Source: Planctomycetota bacterium (lineage in GTDB: Bacteria > Planctomycetota > Planctomycetia > Planctomycetales > Planctomycetaceae). From it: 64,000 bases of DNA. The stretch covers positions 28,081 through 92,080 of the forward strand of contig JAQBVJ010000012.1 in assembly GCA_027623235.1 (NCBI GenBank). The letters are read 5' to 3'. The number at the start of each line of letters is the position of its first letter. Within the stretch, counting starts at the first letter, position 1. A program made the translations under genes and the position numbers. Below the pieces are notes generated by a model that ran no database searches, was not told the DNA's origin, and saw only the letters and a list, made by a program, of their open reading frames with translations. Shown piece after piece: positions 9,309 through 17,556 of this stretch.

Positions 9309-10496
9309 TCAGGCGCTGATTGAGCCCACGACTTTTTGAGCGGCGTCTGTCAGGTCGGTCGCGGTGATGATGTCCCGGCCGCTGGAGTTCAGCATTTCGC
9401 GGGCCTTTTCGACGTTTGTTCCTTCGAGTCGAACGACCAGCGGCACGGTGAATCCGATGTTGTCGTAGGCGGAAAGAAGTGCCTCGACAATGACGTCGCA
9501 CTTCATGATGCCGCCGAAAATGTTGACCAGAACGGCCTTCACGTTTTCGTCGGACAGGATGATTCGAAACGCCTCGGTCACCTGATCGACGTTGGCTCCG
9601 CCGCCAACGTCCAGGAAGTTCGCCGGTTCGCCGCCGTGGTGCTTGATGAGGTCCATCGTGCTCATGGCGAGGCCAGCTCCGTTGACCAGGCACCCGATGT
9701 TGCCGTCGAGTTTGACGTAGCTCAGCCCGGCGTCGGCGGCTCGCACTTCGGCCGGCTCTTCTTCCGAGAGGTCACGCAGCTCAGCAAAGTTCTTGTGTCG
9801 GAACATGGCGTTGTCGTCGAAGCCGACTTTCGCATCCAGCGCGACGAGCTGTCCGTCGGCCGTCACGATGAGCGGGTTGATTTCCGCCATCGAGCAGTCG
9901 TTCTGTGTGAAGAAGCGGGCGAAGGTCGGCAGGAAACTCTCGGCGCTTCGCCACGCGGCCGGGTCGAGCTCCAACCGCTGCGCGAGGCTGCGGGCCTGTG
10001 CCGGCTGCAGTCCGTATCCGCCGTCGATGGGTTGTTTGAAGATTTTCTCGGGTGACTCGTGAGCGACAATTTCGATCTCCGTGCCGCCTTCCGAGGACAT
10101 CATCATGACGGCCCCGCCCTCGCCACGATCGACGACGATGCCAAGGTACAGCTCGCGGGCGATGTCGAGGCCTTCCTCGACCAGCAGCGTGTTGACCTGC
10201 TTGCCGTCTTCGCCGGTTTGAATCGTGACGAGCGTGCTGCCGAGCATTCGTTCGGCGTTCTCGCGAGCTTCGGCCGCCGACCGGACGAGCACGACGCCGG
10301 GCTGATCCGGGTGCTCCTTGAAGCGGCCCTTGCCTCGCCCGCCCGCATGAATCTGCGACTTGACGACGGCGAGGCTTCCGCCGAGCTCATCAAACGCGGC
10401 GGCGGCCTCATCAGCCGTCCTGGCGACGATGCCTCGCGGCACGGGAACGCCAGCCTGTTTCAGCAGACCTTTGGCCTGGTATTCGTGAATTTTCAT
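9309..10496 (-). CDS. sucC: Succinyl-CoA synthetase beta subunit
   Basis: ATP-grasp beta subunit of succinate-CoA ligase (395 aa). It binds nucleotide and succinate. [20 protein letters not shown] is the family start, followed by the ATP-grasp block [14 protein letters not shown], the Mg site in EINPLIV and the C-terminal [18 protein letters not shown] and [11 protein letters not shown] blocks of the ligase domain. ATG 10496 is chosen; the open frame runs 57 codons further upstream but that part is unlike the family. It is the first gene of sucCD. The 246 bases upstream hold no other gene. Confidence 0.98.
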   Translation of the reverse strand: MKIHEYQAKGLLKQAGVPVPRGIVARTADEAAAAFDELGGSLAVVKSQIHAGGRGKGRFKEHPDQPGVVLVRSAAEARENAERMLGSTLVTIQTGEDGKQVNTLLVEEGLDIARELYLGIVVDRGEGGAVMMMSSEGGTEIEIVAHESPEKIFKQPIDGGYGLQPAQARSLAQRLELDPAAWRSAESFLPTFARFFTQNDCSMAEINPLIVTADGQLVALDAKVGFDDNAMFRHKNFAELRDLSEEEPAEVRAADAGLSYVKLDGNIGCLVNGAGLAMSTMDLIKHHGGEPANFLDVGGGANVDQVTEAFRIILSDENVKAVLVNIFGGIMKCDVIVEALLSAYDNIGFTVPLVVRLEGTNVEKAREMLNSSGRDIITATDLTDAAQKVVGSISA

Positions 10497-10742
10497 GGGT
10501 CGATCCGAGTAAGAAATGTCGTCGGAACTGTATTCAGAGAGACGACTCAGGAAATCCAGCGGGATTGGCCGCAGCGACGGAGCGTCACGGTGTGGGCGTC
10601 TCTGCGGCGTCGCGTGAGCACGAGGCGCGGCGGGATAATAGCGGCGGCGGGACGCTCCTGCCAGCAAGCAATAAGACCAGCCTGACGAGCGTAAGTGATG
10701 TCACAGTCAGAGGTTGCCAACGACACGCAGATGCGGGCTACC

Positions 10743-11813
10743 TCAGGCCGAGTCTGACCCGGCGGAGTCCGGCACATCTTCTGATGGGCGGAGAGGCTTC
10801 GAACCGAGATACAGAACGCCGGCGGCAAACAGCTCGGAGGCGAAACAGACGACGCGATAAAGTGCAGCCGCTGCGACGGCGGCTCGACCGCCGTAGGTGC
10901 TCTGAAGAGTTGCGATGAGTAGACCCTCGCGAATTCCCAAGCCGCCCGGCGCGAACAGAGCGAAGAAGCCAACGGACGTTGCACCGGCGACGGCACAGCT
11001 CCAGAGCGGCCAGAGGGTCGGCTGCCAGAACTGACCATGGATGGCTTTTAAGGTCAGGCCCAGACTCAGACCGTGCAGTGCCCACGTCGCCAGGAAGGCC
11101 GCGGAACCGGCCAGCAGCAGCTTCTTCGAGATCCGGATCGGCTGCGGTCCGGAGGAACTCTCACTCTGAATGGCCTCGTTGCGGAACGTGCCAGGCGTCA
11201 GTTTCCAGGCGACGAGCGAGAGCAGTTTCGAGGACAGCGGAATCGCGACGACGACTGCTGCGGCCACGATCGACGGGGCAATCCACCATGGCTCGCGCAG
11301 AACCTGCAGCCAGCCGGGAAAGCTCTGCCACATTTCGTCCGGCAACGTGACGGGGGCGAGTGCGAGCCACACGGCCAGACCGATGCCCATCACTCCGAGC
11401 GTCTCGATCGTCGCGGTGATCGCGCTGCGGGCGATCGGAACTCCTTCTGACTTCAGGACGGAGGAACGGACCACCAGAGACAGCGCTTTCCCAGGTACGT
11501 ACTTTCCCAGATGGCCGTAAAAGTAAGCGCGTGTCGTCGGCAGAAAACCTGGCGAATCCCCAAGCTCGATCATCATCCGCCGCCAGAACCAGACCGACGG
11601 CAGCCAGCCGACGATGTAGCTGGCCGCTGCCCACATAAGCCACTCCACTTCGATCTCGGACGCGGACAAGTCGTCGGCCTGCCAGAGCTCATTCGCCTTC
11701 TGGCCAACGAACGCGAATACGATCAGGAAAAGCGCCCACTTGAGGACTCGCCCGATCGTCACGCGCGACGGCGCGGCGGGCTCCGTGGCGGAAGGTCCTT
11801 TGGCGTCCCTCAT
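10743..11813 (-). CDS. Lysylphosphatidylglycerol synthase-TM/flippase-like membrane protein
   Basis: 356-aa integral membrane protein of the LPG_synthase_TM (UPF0104) family, related to the flippase half of MprF. About eight hydrophobic segments are visible. Diagnostic motifs are HLGKYVPGKALSLVVR (near residue 100) and ALFAPGGLGIREGLLIATL (near 290). Only the membrane part is present, with no lysyl transferase domain. The family is thought to move lipid-linked substrates across the membrane; the substrate here is unknown. It is the last gene of a tight minus-strand run (six bases after the 79-aa gene). Asp/Ser-rich disordered tail. Confidence 0.85.
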   Translation of the reverse strand: MRDAKGPSATEPAAPSRVTIGRVLKWALFLIVFAFVGQKANELWQADDLSASEIEVEWLMWAAASYIVGWLPSVWFWRRMMIELGDSPGFLPTTRAYFYGHLGKYVPGKALSLVVRSSVLKSEGVPIARSAITATIETLGVMGIGLAVWLALAPVTLPDEMWQSFPGWLQVLREPWWIAPSIVAAAVVVAIPLSSKLLSLVAWKLTPGTFRNEAIQSESSSGPQPIRISKKLLLAGSAAFLATWALHGLSLGLTLKAIHGQFWQPTLWPLWSCAVAGATSVGFFALFAPGGLGIREGLLIATLQSTYGGRAAVAAAALYRVVCFASELFAAGVLYLGSKPLRPSEDVPDSAGSDSA

Positions 11814-11819
11814 TCACGA

Positions 11820-12059
11820 TCACCTGTTCTGATCGTCGAACTTCGGGAAGTCATCGTCCTTGCCCGTGCCGGACTTCATGTTGTCGTACGTCTTCTGAGC
11901 CATCGTTCCCAGCGCGAGCCCGGCGACGCCGCCGCAAATCACGTTCATGATGTGAGGCGTCTGATACTGAGCCGCCATCCACTGCGAGACGACAATGATC
12001 CCGCCGAACAGTCCCGAATAAAAAACGAGGTCTCTCACCGTGTAGTTAGAAAAATTCAT
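11820..12059 (-). CDS. Small membrane protein, unknown
   Basis: 79 aa starting MNFSNYTVRDLVFYSGLFGG. It has two likely membrane helices (residues ~10-27 and ~35-52, the second Gly/Ala-rich: NVICGGVAGLALGTMAQ) and a charged cytoplasmic tail. No family is recognised. It lies 32 bases after the 278-aa membrane protein and six before the flippase-like gene, so co-expression is nearly certain. It may be an accessory subunit of the flippase-like protein (inference). Confidence 0.7.
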   Translation of the reverse strand: MNFSNYTVRDLVFYSGLFGGIIVVSQWMAAQYQTPHIMNVICGGVAGLALGTMAQKTYDNMKSGTGKDDDFPKFDDQNR

Positions 12060-12091
12060 TGGCCGACTCCCGCCTGGTCACATGTGGTTCC

Positions 12092-12928
12092 TCAACGGAC
12101 ATTCTGAATCAGATTGTCGTGCAGAATCTGCTGAATGGTGTCCAGCAGAAAATATTTCACGAGGCCGTCCAGGAGCAGAAATCCCAGGCCGACGCACCAT
12201 CGTATCGTGCGGCGGCGGCGAGTGCTCAGTGGAAAGCCCAGCATCCGCTCCAGGGACAGGCTGCACATTTCGTAACCGATCAGCAGAAATCCGATCCCTC
12301 TCAATACAGACCACGGATGCCAGCCGAGTGCCAGAGCCAGCGGCACGCTTTCCGATTGAGTCACCAGGTTGCCGACGTAGACGTTCATCAGGTCGACCTG
12401 GAAGAGTCCCTCCCAGATCAGGACGAAACCCAGTGACGTGTACGTCAAAAAAGCTCCGGCCGCAGCCAGCTGAAAATGAGCCGGTACCCAGGAGCTCAGT
12501 TCGTACTCCGGGTTTTTTCCCGTGACGATCCAGTCGCGGCTTTGCTGCCAGTATTCCGCTCCGTCCGGAAAGACCGCGCCGAGAGCCTGCGGAGCAAACG
12601 CCGTGAGGCTGATCATGGCTGCGCAGTGAGCGACGAAAGCCACAGCAAGAATTCCCAGCCCGAGTGCAACCGAGTCCCGTCGCGCGGCAGCGATCAGAAG
12701 CGGCGTGAGCGCGAACGCGGTGAGAGGGCGGTCAATCGGCAGTCGACACAGCGCGGCCGCGCTGACCGGCAGCAGCCCGATCAGCACGCAGGCTACGAGG
12801 ACTCGCGCCGGATGCTCCAGCCATCCGCTCAGTCGGCGTGAATATCGATCGAGTCGCCTTCTCAGCCGCGGAGAAAAACGAAACGGCCAGATCCAGCAGA
12901 TCTGGCCGTTCGAAGTGTCTTCGTTCAT
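12092..12928 (-). CDS. Uncharacterised multi-pass membrane protein
   Basis: 278 aa. The N-terminal ~40 residues are Arg-rich (RFSPRLRRRLDRYSRR) and probably cytoplasmic; about six hydrophobic helices follow (VLVACVLIGLLPVSAAALC, GLGILAVAFVAHCAAMISL, AAAGAFLTYTSLGFVLIW and others). A conserved-looking loop reads EYWQQSRDWIVTGKNPEYEL. Not recognised. ATG 12928 is six bases after the stop of the 42-aa gene but has no clear ribosome site, and a terminator-like hairpin covers codons ~7-16. Initiation may therefore depend on coupling; the next in-frame start is GTG some 50 codons in. It is the third gene of the five-gene run. Confidence 0.7.
   Translation of the reverse strand: MNEDTSNGQICWIWPFRFSPRLRRRLDRYSRRLSGWLEHPARVLVACVLIGLLPVSAAALCRLPIDRPLTAFALTPLLIAAARRDSVALGLGILAVAFVAHCAAMISLTAFAPQALGAVFPDGAEYWQQSRDWIVTGKNPEYELSSWVPAHFQLAAAGAFLTYTSLGFVLIWEGLFQVDLMNVYVGNLVTQSESVPLALALGWHPWSVLRGIGFLLIGYEMCSLSLERMLGFPLSTRRRRTIRWCVGLGFLLLDGLVKYFLLDTIQQILHDNLIQNVR
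12882..12910 (-). terminator. Hairpin plus T-run inside the 278-aa gene start
   Basis: Perfect 12-bp arms AACGGCCAGATC / GATCTGGCCGTT with a five-base loop, followed on the minus strand by TTTCGTTTTTCTC. This looks like an intrinsic terminator or attenuator located 25-53 bases downstream of the 42-aa gene and within the first 16 codons of the next gene. Confidence 0.6.
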
Positions 12929-12934
12929 GCGGAA

Positions 12935-13063
12935 TCAACGACGAATCGGAATAAAGACAATCCCGGTCGTCTGATAGAGGATGAAGTTACCCACTCCAAA
13001 AATCAGAACAAAAATCACGATGCCGCCAATGCCACCACCACCACCACCTTCTTCGTCACTCAT
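12935..13063 (-). CDS. 42-aa glycine-rich single-helix membrane protein
   Basis: Small gene encoding MSDEE, then six glycines, then one hydrophobic helix (IVIFVLIFGVGNFILY, residues ~15-30) and a short basic end IPIRR. It has a near-perfect ribosome site (AAAGGAG, 13070-13076, six bases from the ATG). Its start overlaps the stop of the preceding gene by eight bases (ATGAGTGA), a hallmark of translational coupling. These two signals make it a real gene despite its size. No family is recognised. It is the second gene of a five-gene membrane run. A terminator-like hairpin follows 25 bases after its stop, so it may be the most abundant product of the operon (inference). Confidence 0.75.
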   Translation of the reverse strand: MSDEEGGGGGGIGGIVIFVLIFGVGNFILYQTTGIVFIPIRR

Positions 13064-13640
13064 CGGGATCTCCTTTGAGGTCTTCTACTTCTAGTTGACG
13101 CAGCACAGCCTCAGACACCAGCCGGAGCTCCGTGTCGCCCGTTCGCCTCGCTCGATCGACAAAGTGACGACAAAGCTCAGTCGCGCGGGACCGATTCCCC
13201 TTCCCTGAAAGTCTGCCAGTTGACAACCCGAGCAGTTCCACTGCTCGTCGCCGCTGATCGTGATCTCCAACCGCAGCAGTGGTCCGAAGTCTATCCATGA
13301 AAACTTCTGAATGAAACTTGAAGAGCGATTCAGCCAGACGATTTTCACCATCGTCAAGCGAGTCATTAATGAGCCCGCCGTAAAGCCCGGCAACCTGCGT
13401 AACAGTGAGCTTTTTGATCGAGTCTGCGGGCCGTTCGCCGGACGCAACCTGCTCACCGATTTCTTTGAGCGGGCCCGGTAACTCGACGACGCGATGTCGA
13501 ATGGACGGTTCAAACAGAAACGGCCTGGCGACCAGAGTTCCGGCCGCCATCACCAGCGCACCGACAAACGTCGCAGCCAGCAGGAGCAACTGCCCCTCGG
13601 CCGTTTTCAGTCTGCGACGGATCGTTTTGACGTCAGGCAT
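13056..13640 (-). CDS. Membrane-anchored protein, unknown
   Basis: 194 aa with one N-terminal membrane helix (LLLLAATFVGALVMAAGTLV, residues ~18-40) and a soluble, helical, charged remainder (residues 45-194), probably periplasmic by the positive-inside rule (MPDVKTIRRRLK in front). No known domain is recognised. Its TGA overlaps the start of the 42-aa gene. It is the first gene of the five-gene run, so the promoter should lie in 13641-13917. Confidence 0.7.
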   Translation of the reverse strand: MPDVKTIRRRLKTAEGQLLLLAATFVGALVMAAGTLVARPFLFEPSIRHRVVELPGPLKEIGEQVASGERPADSIKKLTVTQVAGLYGGLINDSLDDGENRLAESLFKFHSEVFMDRLRTTAAVGDHDQRRRAVELLGLSTGRLSGKGNRSRATELCRHFVDRARRTGDTELRLVSEAVLRQLEVEDLKGDPDE

Positions 13641-13917
13641 GATGAATTGAGATTCTCTTGAGGTTTCTCACACGCAGCCACGAAAACTCACGAGACACAG
13701 CATCTGTAGAATCAGGAAGAAAGCAAAATCTGAAATCCAGGGTTCTGTTTTTCCTGCTCTCCTGCCTTCCTTATTCCCCTCGCGCTGGCGCTTCGGGCGA
13801 CGAAGTGGCATGGGCATCCTGCCCATGCGGAACCTGGTTGAAGCACGGCCTGGAAGGCCTTGCCACTTTCGGGAAGTCATTTCGAACACGTTCCTTCGTG
13901 ACTTTGTGTGAGGCCTC
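13641..13917. repeat. Intergenic region with repeat R5
   Basis: 277 bases between the ABC permease and the 194-aa gene. An element at 13803-13868 has inverted ends AAGTGGCA / TGCCACTT. It contains the perfect small hairpin GCATGGGCA-TCC-TGCCCATGC and a second stem GGCCTGGAAGGCC. Just before it, 13778-13800 (CCCCTCGCGCTGGCGCTTCG) resembles 34513-34532 (CCCTCGCTGACGCTTTCGGG). No gene seen. Confidence 0.6.
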
Positions 13918-15573
13918 TCATCCTGCACCCTTGCAGAGGCGGTTGATTCGCCGCCGGGCCTGGCTTGAGACAAGGAACGACGAGACAACACACAACACAA
14001 AGGCCAGTCCCCAGAAAATCGGGGAGCGACCAAACAGAAAATGCAGTCCACCAGCGAACGAGGCGACGCAGGAGATCCCGGCCAGTGGAATGACGGCTGT
14101 GCCGAGACTGCTTCCGCGCGCGGCCGGCTGGCTCAACGGAAGATCGGGCACGACGAACAGTAAAGCTGCGAGCGCTGCCAGCCAGCAGCCGATCCAGGCC
14201 AAGCCCGCGTGCAGCAGCGCGGACAACGGGTCTCCCCAGGCCAGTCCCATGCTGACTCCCAGTGCCAGGCACGCCGGAGTGGCGATCAGGATCTGCACGA
14301 CCAGTGCCGCTCCCAGCGACACGCCATACGGGTTGCCGAGCGGCGCGCTGCGCAGGACCCACGAAGAACCATGCCACTCGGAGAAGCTCAGGTTCAGCAC
14401 GATGACGGGAACGGCCATCGCAAGCACATAAACAGAAAGAATCGGAAAGGCGATCACGGACGCCTCGTTTGGCTGCAACGGATTTTCAAACTGTCCCGAA
14501 AGGAACCCGACGAGGACCACCGCGACGGCCACGTTGAGCGGGTACAGGCACCGCATCCGGTGCGACGCGTTGTCGAGCATCGCTCGCGTCGTCAGCCAGA
14601 AACCGATGCGGACTTCACGCGTCATCAGCTTCCGGCCGAGCGGACTGAAGCCGAGGCTGCCGATATCAGACAGGGCCCTCTTTCGTTCGCGAGTCGACGA
14701 CCGGACCGGCTGCATCGTTCGATAAAGTTGCGAGACTCGCCAGACGGTGGCTCCGCACAGCACCGCCGTGCCGATCAGCAGGCCGGCTCCGACAAGCAGC
14801 AACGTTGACGACGGCTGGTCGCACGCGGCATCGACGAAGCGGGCGAGCGCGGCCGACGGCAGCCACTCGATCCAGTCAGGCGGAAACTCCAGCCACACCT
14901 CGGTCGCGTGGCCCTGATTTCGAAACATCAACTGCCCGCCGTAAGCGGCGACAGCGAACACGGCGATCTGCGTCCAGGCAAGAATCGCCTTCCACTCCTC
15001 AATCCGTTGCGACCGGCCGACGGCCGCCAGGACCAGCACGACGGCACAGACCGCACAGAGGCTGCCGCACACGGTGGCCGTCAGGTAAGCCGGCACGAAC
15101 CACGCGCCCGCGTCGTCCAGCCCGGCACCCACGATGACCGGAAACAGGTTCAGCGCGGTAAACATCATCCCGACGTAAAACATCAGGTTGCCGAACCTCG
15201 CCGCGGTGTAGGTGCGAGGGCTGACCGGACGAGGTCCGATCACGTCGAGGTCGTGCGGATTGAAAACGACCTCGTGAAATTCCACCAGAACCGTCGTCGC
15301 CAGAATCAGCATCGAGACGGACAGATTGACGAAGACGAAAGCGAACGCACTGACTCGCAGGTAAAGAATCAGACTGGCGATCGCGGAAATCGCCAGGCAC
15401 TGACCGACAACCCAGAACAACGGCGTGATGGCGAACGTCGTTTTTGATCCGGTCGAGGCCGCGAAGTGCTGGCTGCGCAGGTCCATCAGAATGAGGGCTC
15501 TTGTCAGCGCAGAAAACTGCCGCGGCTCAACACCGAGTCGACTCAGCAGTTTGTCGGCGAGGCCTCGCATCAT
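13918..15573 (-). CDS. ABC-2 type exporter permease
   Basis: 551-aa membrane subunit of an ABC exporter with roughly 12 hydrophobic segments grouped in two halves. ATG 15573 (first of ATG-ATG) has AGGCGGA just upstream. Large permeases of this type (one polypeptide with both membrane halves and long soluble loops such as GPRPVSPRTYTAARFGNLMF) pair with a separate ATPase; that ATPase gene ends 40 bases upstream. The substrate is unknown. The C-terminus is basic (SSQARRRINRLCKG). It may belong to the same class as exporters of antibiotics or proteins (inference). Confidence 0.8.
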   Translation of the reverse strand: MMRGLADKLLSRLGVEPRQFSALTRALILMDLRSQHFAASTGSKTTFAITPLFWVVGQCLAISAIASLILYLRVSAFAFVFVNLSVSMLILATTVLVEFHEVVFNPHDLDVIGPRPVSPRTYTAARFGNLMFYVGMMFTALNLFPVIVGAGLDDAGAWFVPAYLTATVCGSLCAVCAVVLVLAAVGRSQRIEEWKAILAWTQIAVFAVAAYGGQLMFRNQGHATEVWLEFPPDWIEWLPSAALARFVDAACDQPSSTLLLVGAGLLIGTAVLCGATVWRVSQLYRTMQPVRSSTRERKRALSDIGSLGFSPLGRKLMTREVRIGFWLTTRAMLDNASHRMRCLYPLNVAVAVVLVGFLSGQFENPLQPNEASVIAFPILSVYVLAMAVPVIVLNLSFSEWHGSSWVLRSAPLGNPYGVSLGAALVVQILIATPACLALGVSMGLAWGDPLSALLHAGLAWIGCWLAALAALLFVVPDLPLSQPAARGSSLGTAVIPLAGISCVASFAGGLHFLFGRSPIFWGLAFVLCVVSSFLVSSQARRRINRLCKGAG

Positions 15574-15613
15574 TCCGCCTGGTTTGAGTTTTCCGTTTCA
15601 GAACATTCGAGAG

Positions 15614-16414
15614 TCAGGGCAACAACGAATTGCCGGCCGGGGTTGATCCGGGATCGTCCAGAGCCGACAGAAAGGCTCCGACTTCCGGATCGTCTTCCGT
15701 GTGTTTGGTGAGGCTGCGGAAAACGGCCTCCAGGGTTCCTTCCTTTGACTGCTCAACCAGCTCGCGGGTCGGCGAGTCGGCGATGACTTTGCCGGCGTCG
15801 ATCACGATGACGCGCTGACAAAGCCGCTCGACCACGTCCAGAATGTGCGAGCAGTACAGAATGGTCGTGCCTCGCCCGGCCAGGCCTTCGAGGATTCGCC
15901 GGAACGTCAGCACGGAATTCACGTCGAGCCCGTTGAGGGGTTCGTCCAGCAGCAGCACTTTCGGGTTATGAATGAGGGCGCTGGTCAGCAGCACTTTCTG
16001 CCGCATCCCTTTGGAAAGCTGCCCGATCTGCCGGTTGGCCGCCGCGGCGATTCCAAACGCTTCGAGGAGATCGCCAATCCGCTCCCGTGCCGCAGCCCGG
16101 TTCAGGTCGTGCAGTTCGGACACGAGAGACAGGTACTCGTTCGCCGTCAGAGTCGGGTACATCTCGGCCGACTCCGGCACGTAGCCGATGCGTCGTTTGA
16201 CTTCGAGCGGCTGGTCGGCCATGTCGAATCCGCACACGGACACTCGACCGGAATCCGGACGGAGCATGCCGGTCAGCATGCGGACGGTCGTCGACTTGCC
16301 GGCTCCGTTCGGGCCGAGGTACCCGGTGATTTCGCCAGGCTGGATCGAAAACGAAACGGCGTCGACTGCGACGTGTTCCTCAAATCGCTTTGTCAGTTGC
16401 GAGACTTCAATCAC
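15614..16414 (-). CDS. ABC transporter ATP-binding protein
   Basis: 266-aa ATPase of the ABC-2/DrrA/CcmA class. Walker A GPNGAGKST (~34-42), a Q-loop replaced by GYVPESAEMYPTLTANEYL as in many exporters, signature QLSKGMRQKVLLTSAL, Walker B KVLLLDEPLNGLD and the switch His in ILYCSHILD are all intact. GTG 16414 is the likely start (MIEVSQLTKRFEE is canonical). It is first in a two-gene operon with the permease. A C-terminal extension of ~40 residues (FRSLTKHTEDDPEVGAFLSA) may regulate the dimer. Confidence 0.95.
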   Translation of the reverse strand: MIEVSQLTKRFEEHVAVDAVSFSIQPGEITGYLGPNGAGKSTTVRMLTGMLRPDSGRVSVCGFDMADQPLEVKRRIGYVPESAEMYPTLTANEYLSLVSELHDLNRAAARERIGDLLEAFGIAAAANRQIGQLSKGMRQKVLLTSALIHNPKVLLLDEPLNGLDVNSVLTFRRILEGLAGRGTTILYCSHILDVVERLCQRVIVIDAGKVIADSPTRELVEQSKEGTLEAVFRSLTKHTEDDPEVGAFLSALDDPGSTPAGNSLLP

Positions 16415-16719
16415 GGGAAACGGAGTTCATAAGGAGACAGTTTGAGGCAATCCGATCAGACTCAATCAGCATTCCGAGGCGACTCAGGACGATACCGCTC
16501 GCCAATTCCGCTGTATACTATGAGGCCGTGTCGGGAAGACGTGCCTGAATAAACGGCAGGTGTCCGAACAACTGCAGGGTGGGCCGAGACATGTCGGGTG
16601 GACCGAACAGCTGCAGGGTGGGCCGAGCGAAGCGAGTCCCACCAGTGACCGGATGAGGCACGGCTCACCCAGCGTTGAGCCAGCATTCCGCTCCTGACGA
16701 AATACCGGAGTTACAAGCG
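16415..16719. other. Divergent promoter region with repeats
   Basis: 305 bases between divergent genes. A TATACT hexamer (16514-16519) is a possible -10 box for the plus-strand gene. The rest is occupied by repeats: a 25-bp direct repeat (16564-16588 and 16603-16627, one mismatch) and an R3 palindrome. A 74-codon minus frame here is not credible. Confidence 0.55.
16564..16671. repeat. Repeat family R3 with internal direct repeat
   Basis: CTGCAGGGTGGGCCGAG occurs twice (within 16564-16588 and 16603-16627). The second copy continues as the R3 palindrome (16616-16643: GGGTGGGCCGAGCGAAGCG then AGTCCCACC). An opposite-sense relic CACGGCTCACCC closes the element. The same family forms an inverted pair at 54253-54379. 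Confidence 0.75.
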
Positions 16720-17352
16720 ATGCCGATCAAAGCCGAATGTGGAAGCTGCGGCAAGGTGCTCAACGCAAAAGACGACGCGGCTGGACGTCGCATCAAGTGC
16801 CCGGACTGTGGCAAGCCGATCAGCGTGCCTGGTGGAGCTCGAAAGAAGGCAGCCCGCAAGAAAGCGGCACGCCGACGCCCCGAGGAAGAGGGCGAACCGG
16901 ATCTCTCAAACCTCGATTTCGGACGGCTCGCTGCGCTGGAACGTCGCGGCGAGTCGCTTGGCCGAGGCACGGTTGAAGAGTGCATCGAATGTGGAGAACC
17001 CGTCGGAGAATTGAGCGACGAGTGTCCTCACTGCGGCGAGCCGATTCAGGAAACCAAGAAGCGAAAAAAACGAGCGGCCAGGCGACTGGCGGTGGCTCAT
17101 CAGGAAGGCAGAGGGAAAACGCTCATCGTCGAGGACAAACGCGATTTCGAAAAAGACCCGTCAAAGGCACCGATGATCGTCGCCGTCGTGATTGGCGTGA
17201 TCGCCCTGGGAGTCGGCGGGTACTTCGGCTACGAGTACTACCAGGATTCGAACCCCACTCCGACTGCAGCCCCCTCCGACAATTCGACAACTCCGACAAC
17301 GACTCCTGGTGCGGGAGGGGCCGGAGGCCCGACTACTCCCGGCTCGCCGTAG
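16720..17352 (+). CDS. Zinc-ribbon membrane protein, unknown
   Basis: 210 aa. Two zinc-ribbon units: residues ~6-34 (ECGSCGKVL ... IKCPDCGKPI) and ~88-112 (ECIECGEPV ... ECPHCGEPI). They are separated by a Lys/Arg/Ala-rich basic linker (ARKKAARKKAARRR). One transmembrane helix (VVIGVIALGVGGYFGYEYY, ~165-183) and a Thr/Pro/Gly-rich extracytoplasmic tail follow. ATG 16720 with CGGAG ten bases upstream is preferred over an extension of 15 codons that would start in repeat-proximal DNA. Function unknown; this layout (zinc ribbons inside, low-complexity tail outside) is frequent in planctomycetes. The GT2 gene follows 204 bases later. Confidence 0.75.
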   Translation: MPIKAECGSCGKVLNAKDDAAGRRIKCPDCGKPISVPGGARKKAARKKAARRRPEEEGEPDLSNLDFGRLAALERRGESLGRGTVEECIECGEPVGELSDECPHCGEPIQETKKRKKRAARRLAVAHQEGRGKTLIVEDKRDFEKDPSKAPMIVAVVIGVIALGVGGYFGYEYYQDSNPTPTAAPSDNSTTPTTTPGAGGAGGPTTPGSP

Positions 17353-17556
17353 GTTGTGTCTCAGGTTATTCGGCCCAGCCGGCACAACCCGATCGACACA
17401 GGATGTTGCCGTAACCGCTCACAAAGGCAGAGGCTGACTCCCTGGCTGGTCGATATTGTGGGAGCCAAAACTGGCGACTTCAGTCCGACCGGTCCCGGCT
17501 TTACACTGCCACCGCACGGCTTCTCCCAGATTGTCTGAAAGCCGGACCCTGCTTCG

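Noticed and set aside
8274..9323. 349-codon plus-strand frame
   Set aside because: Antisense shadow of sucD.
13658..14431. 257-codon plus-strand frame
   Set aside because: Overlaps repeat R5 and the ABC permease on the other strand; the product is low-complexity and not protein-like.
16462..16686. 74-codon minus-strand frame
   Set aside because: Translates R3 repeats in a divergent promoter region; no start site.
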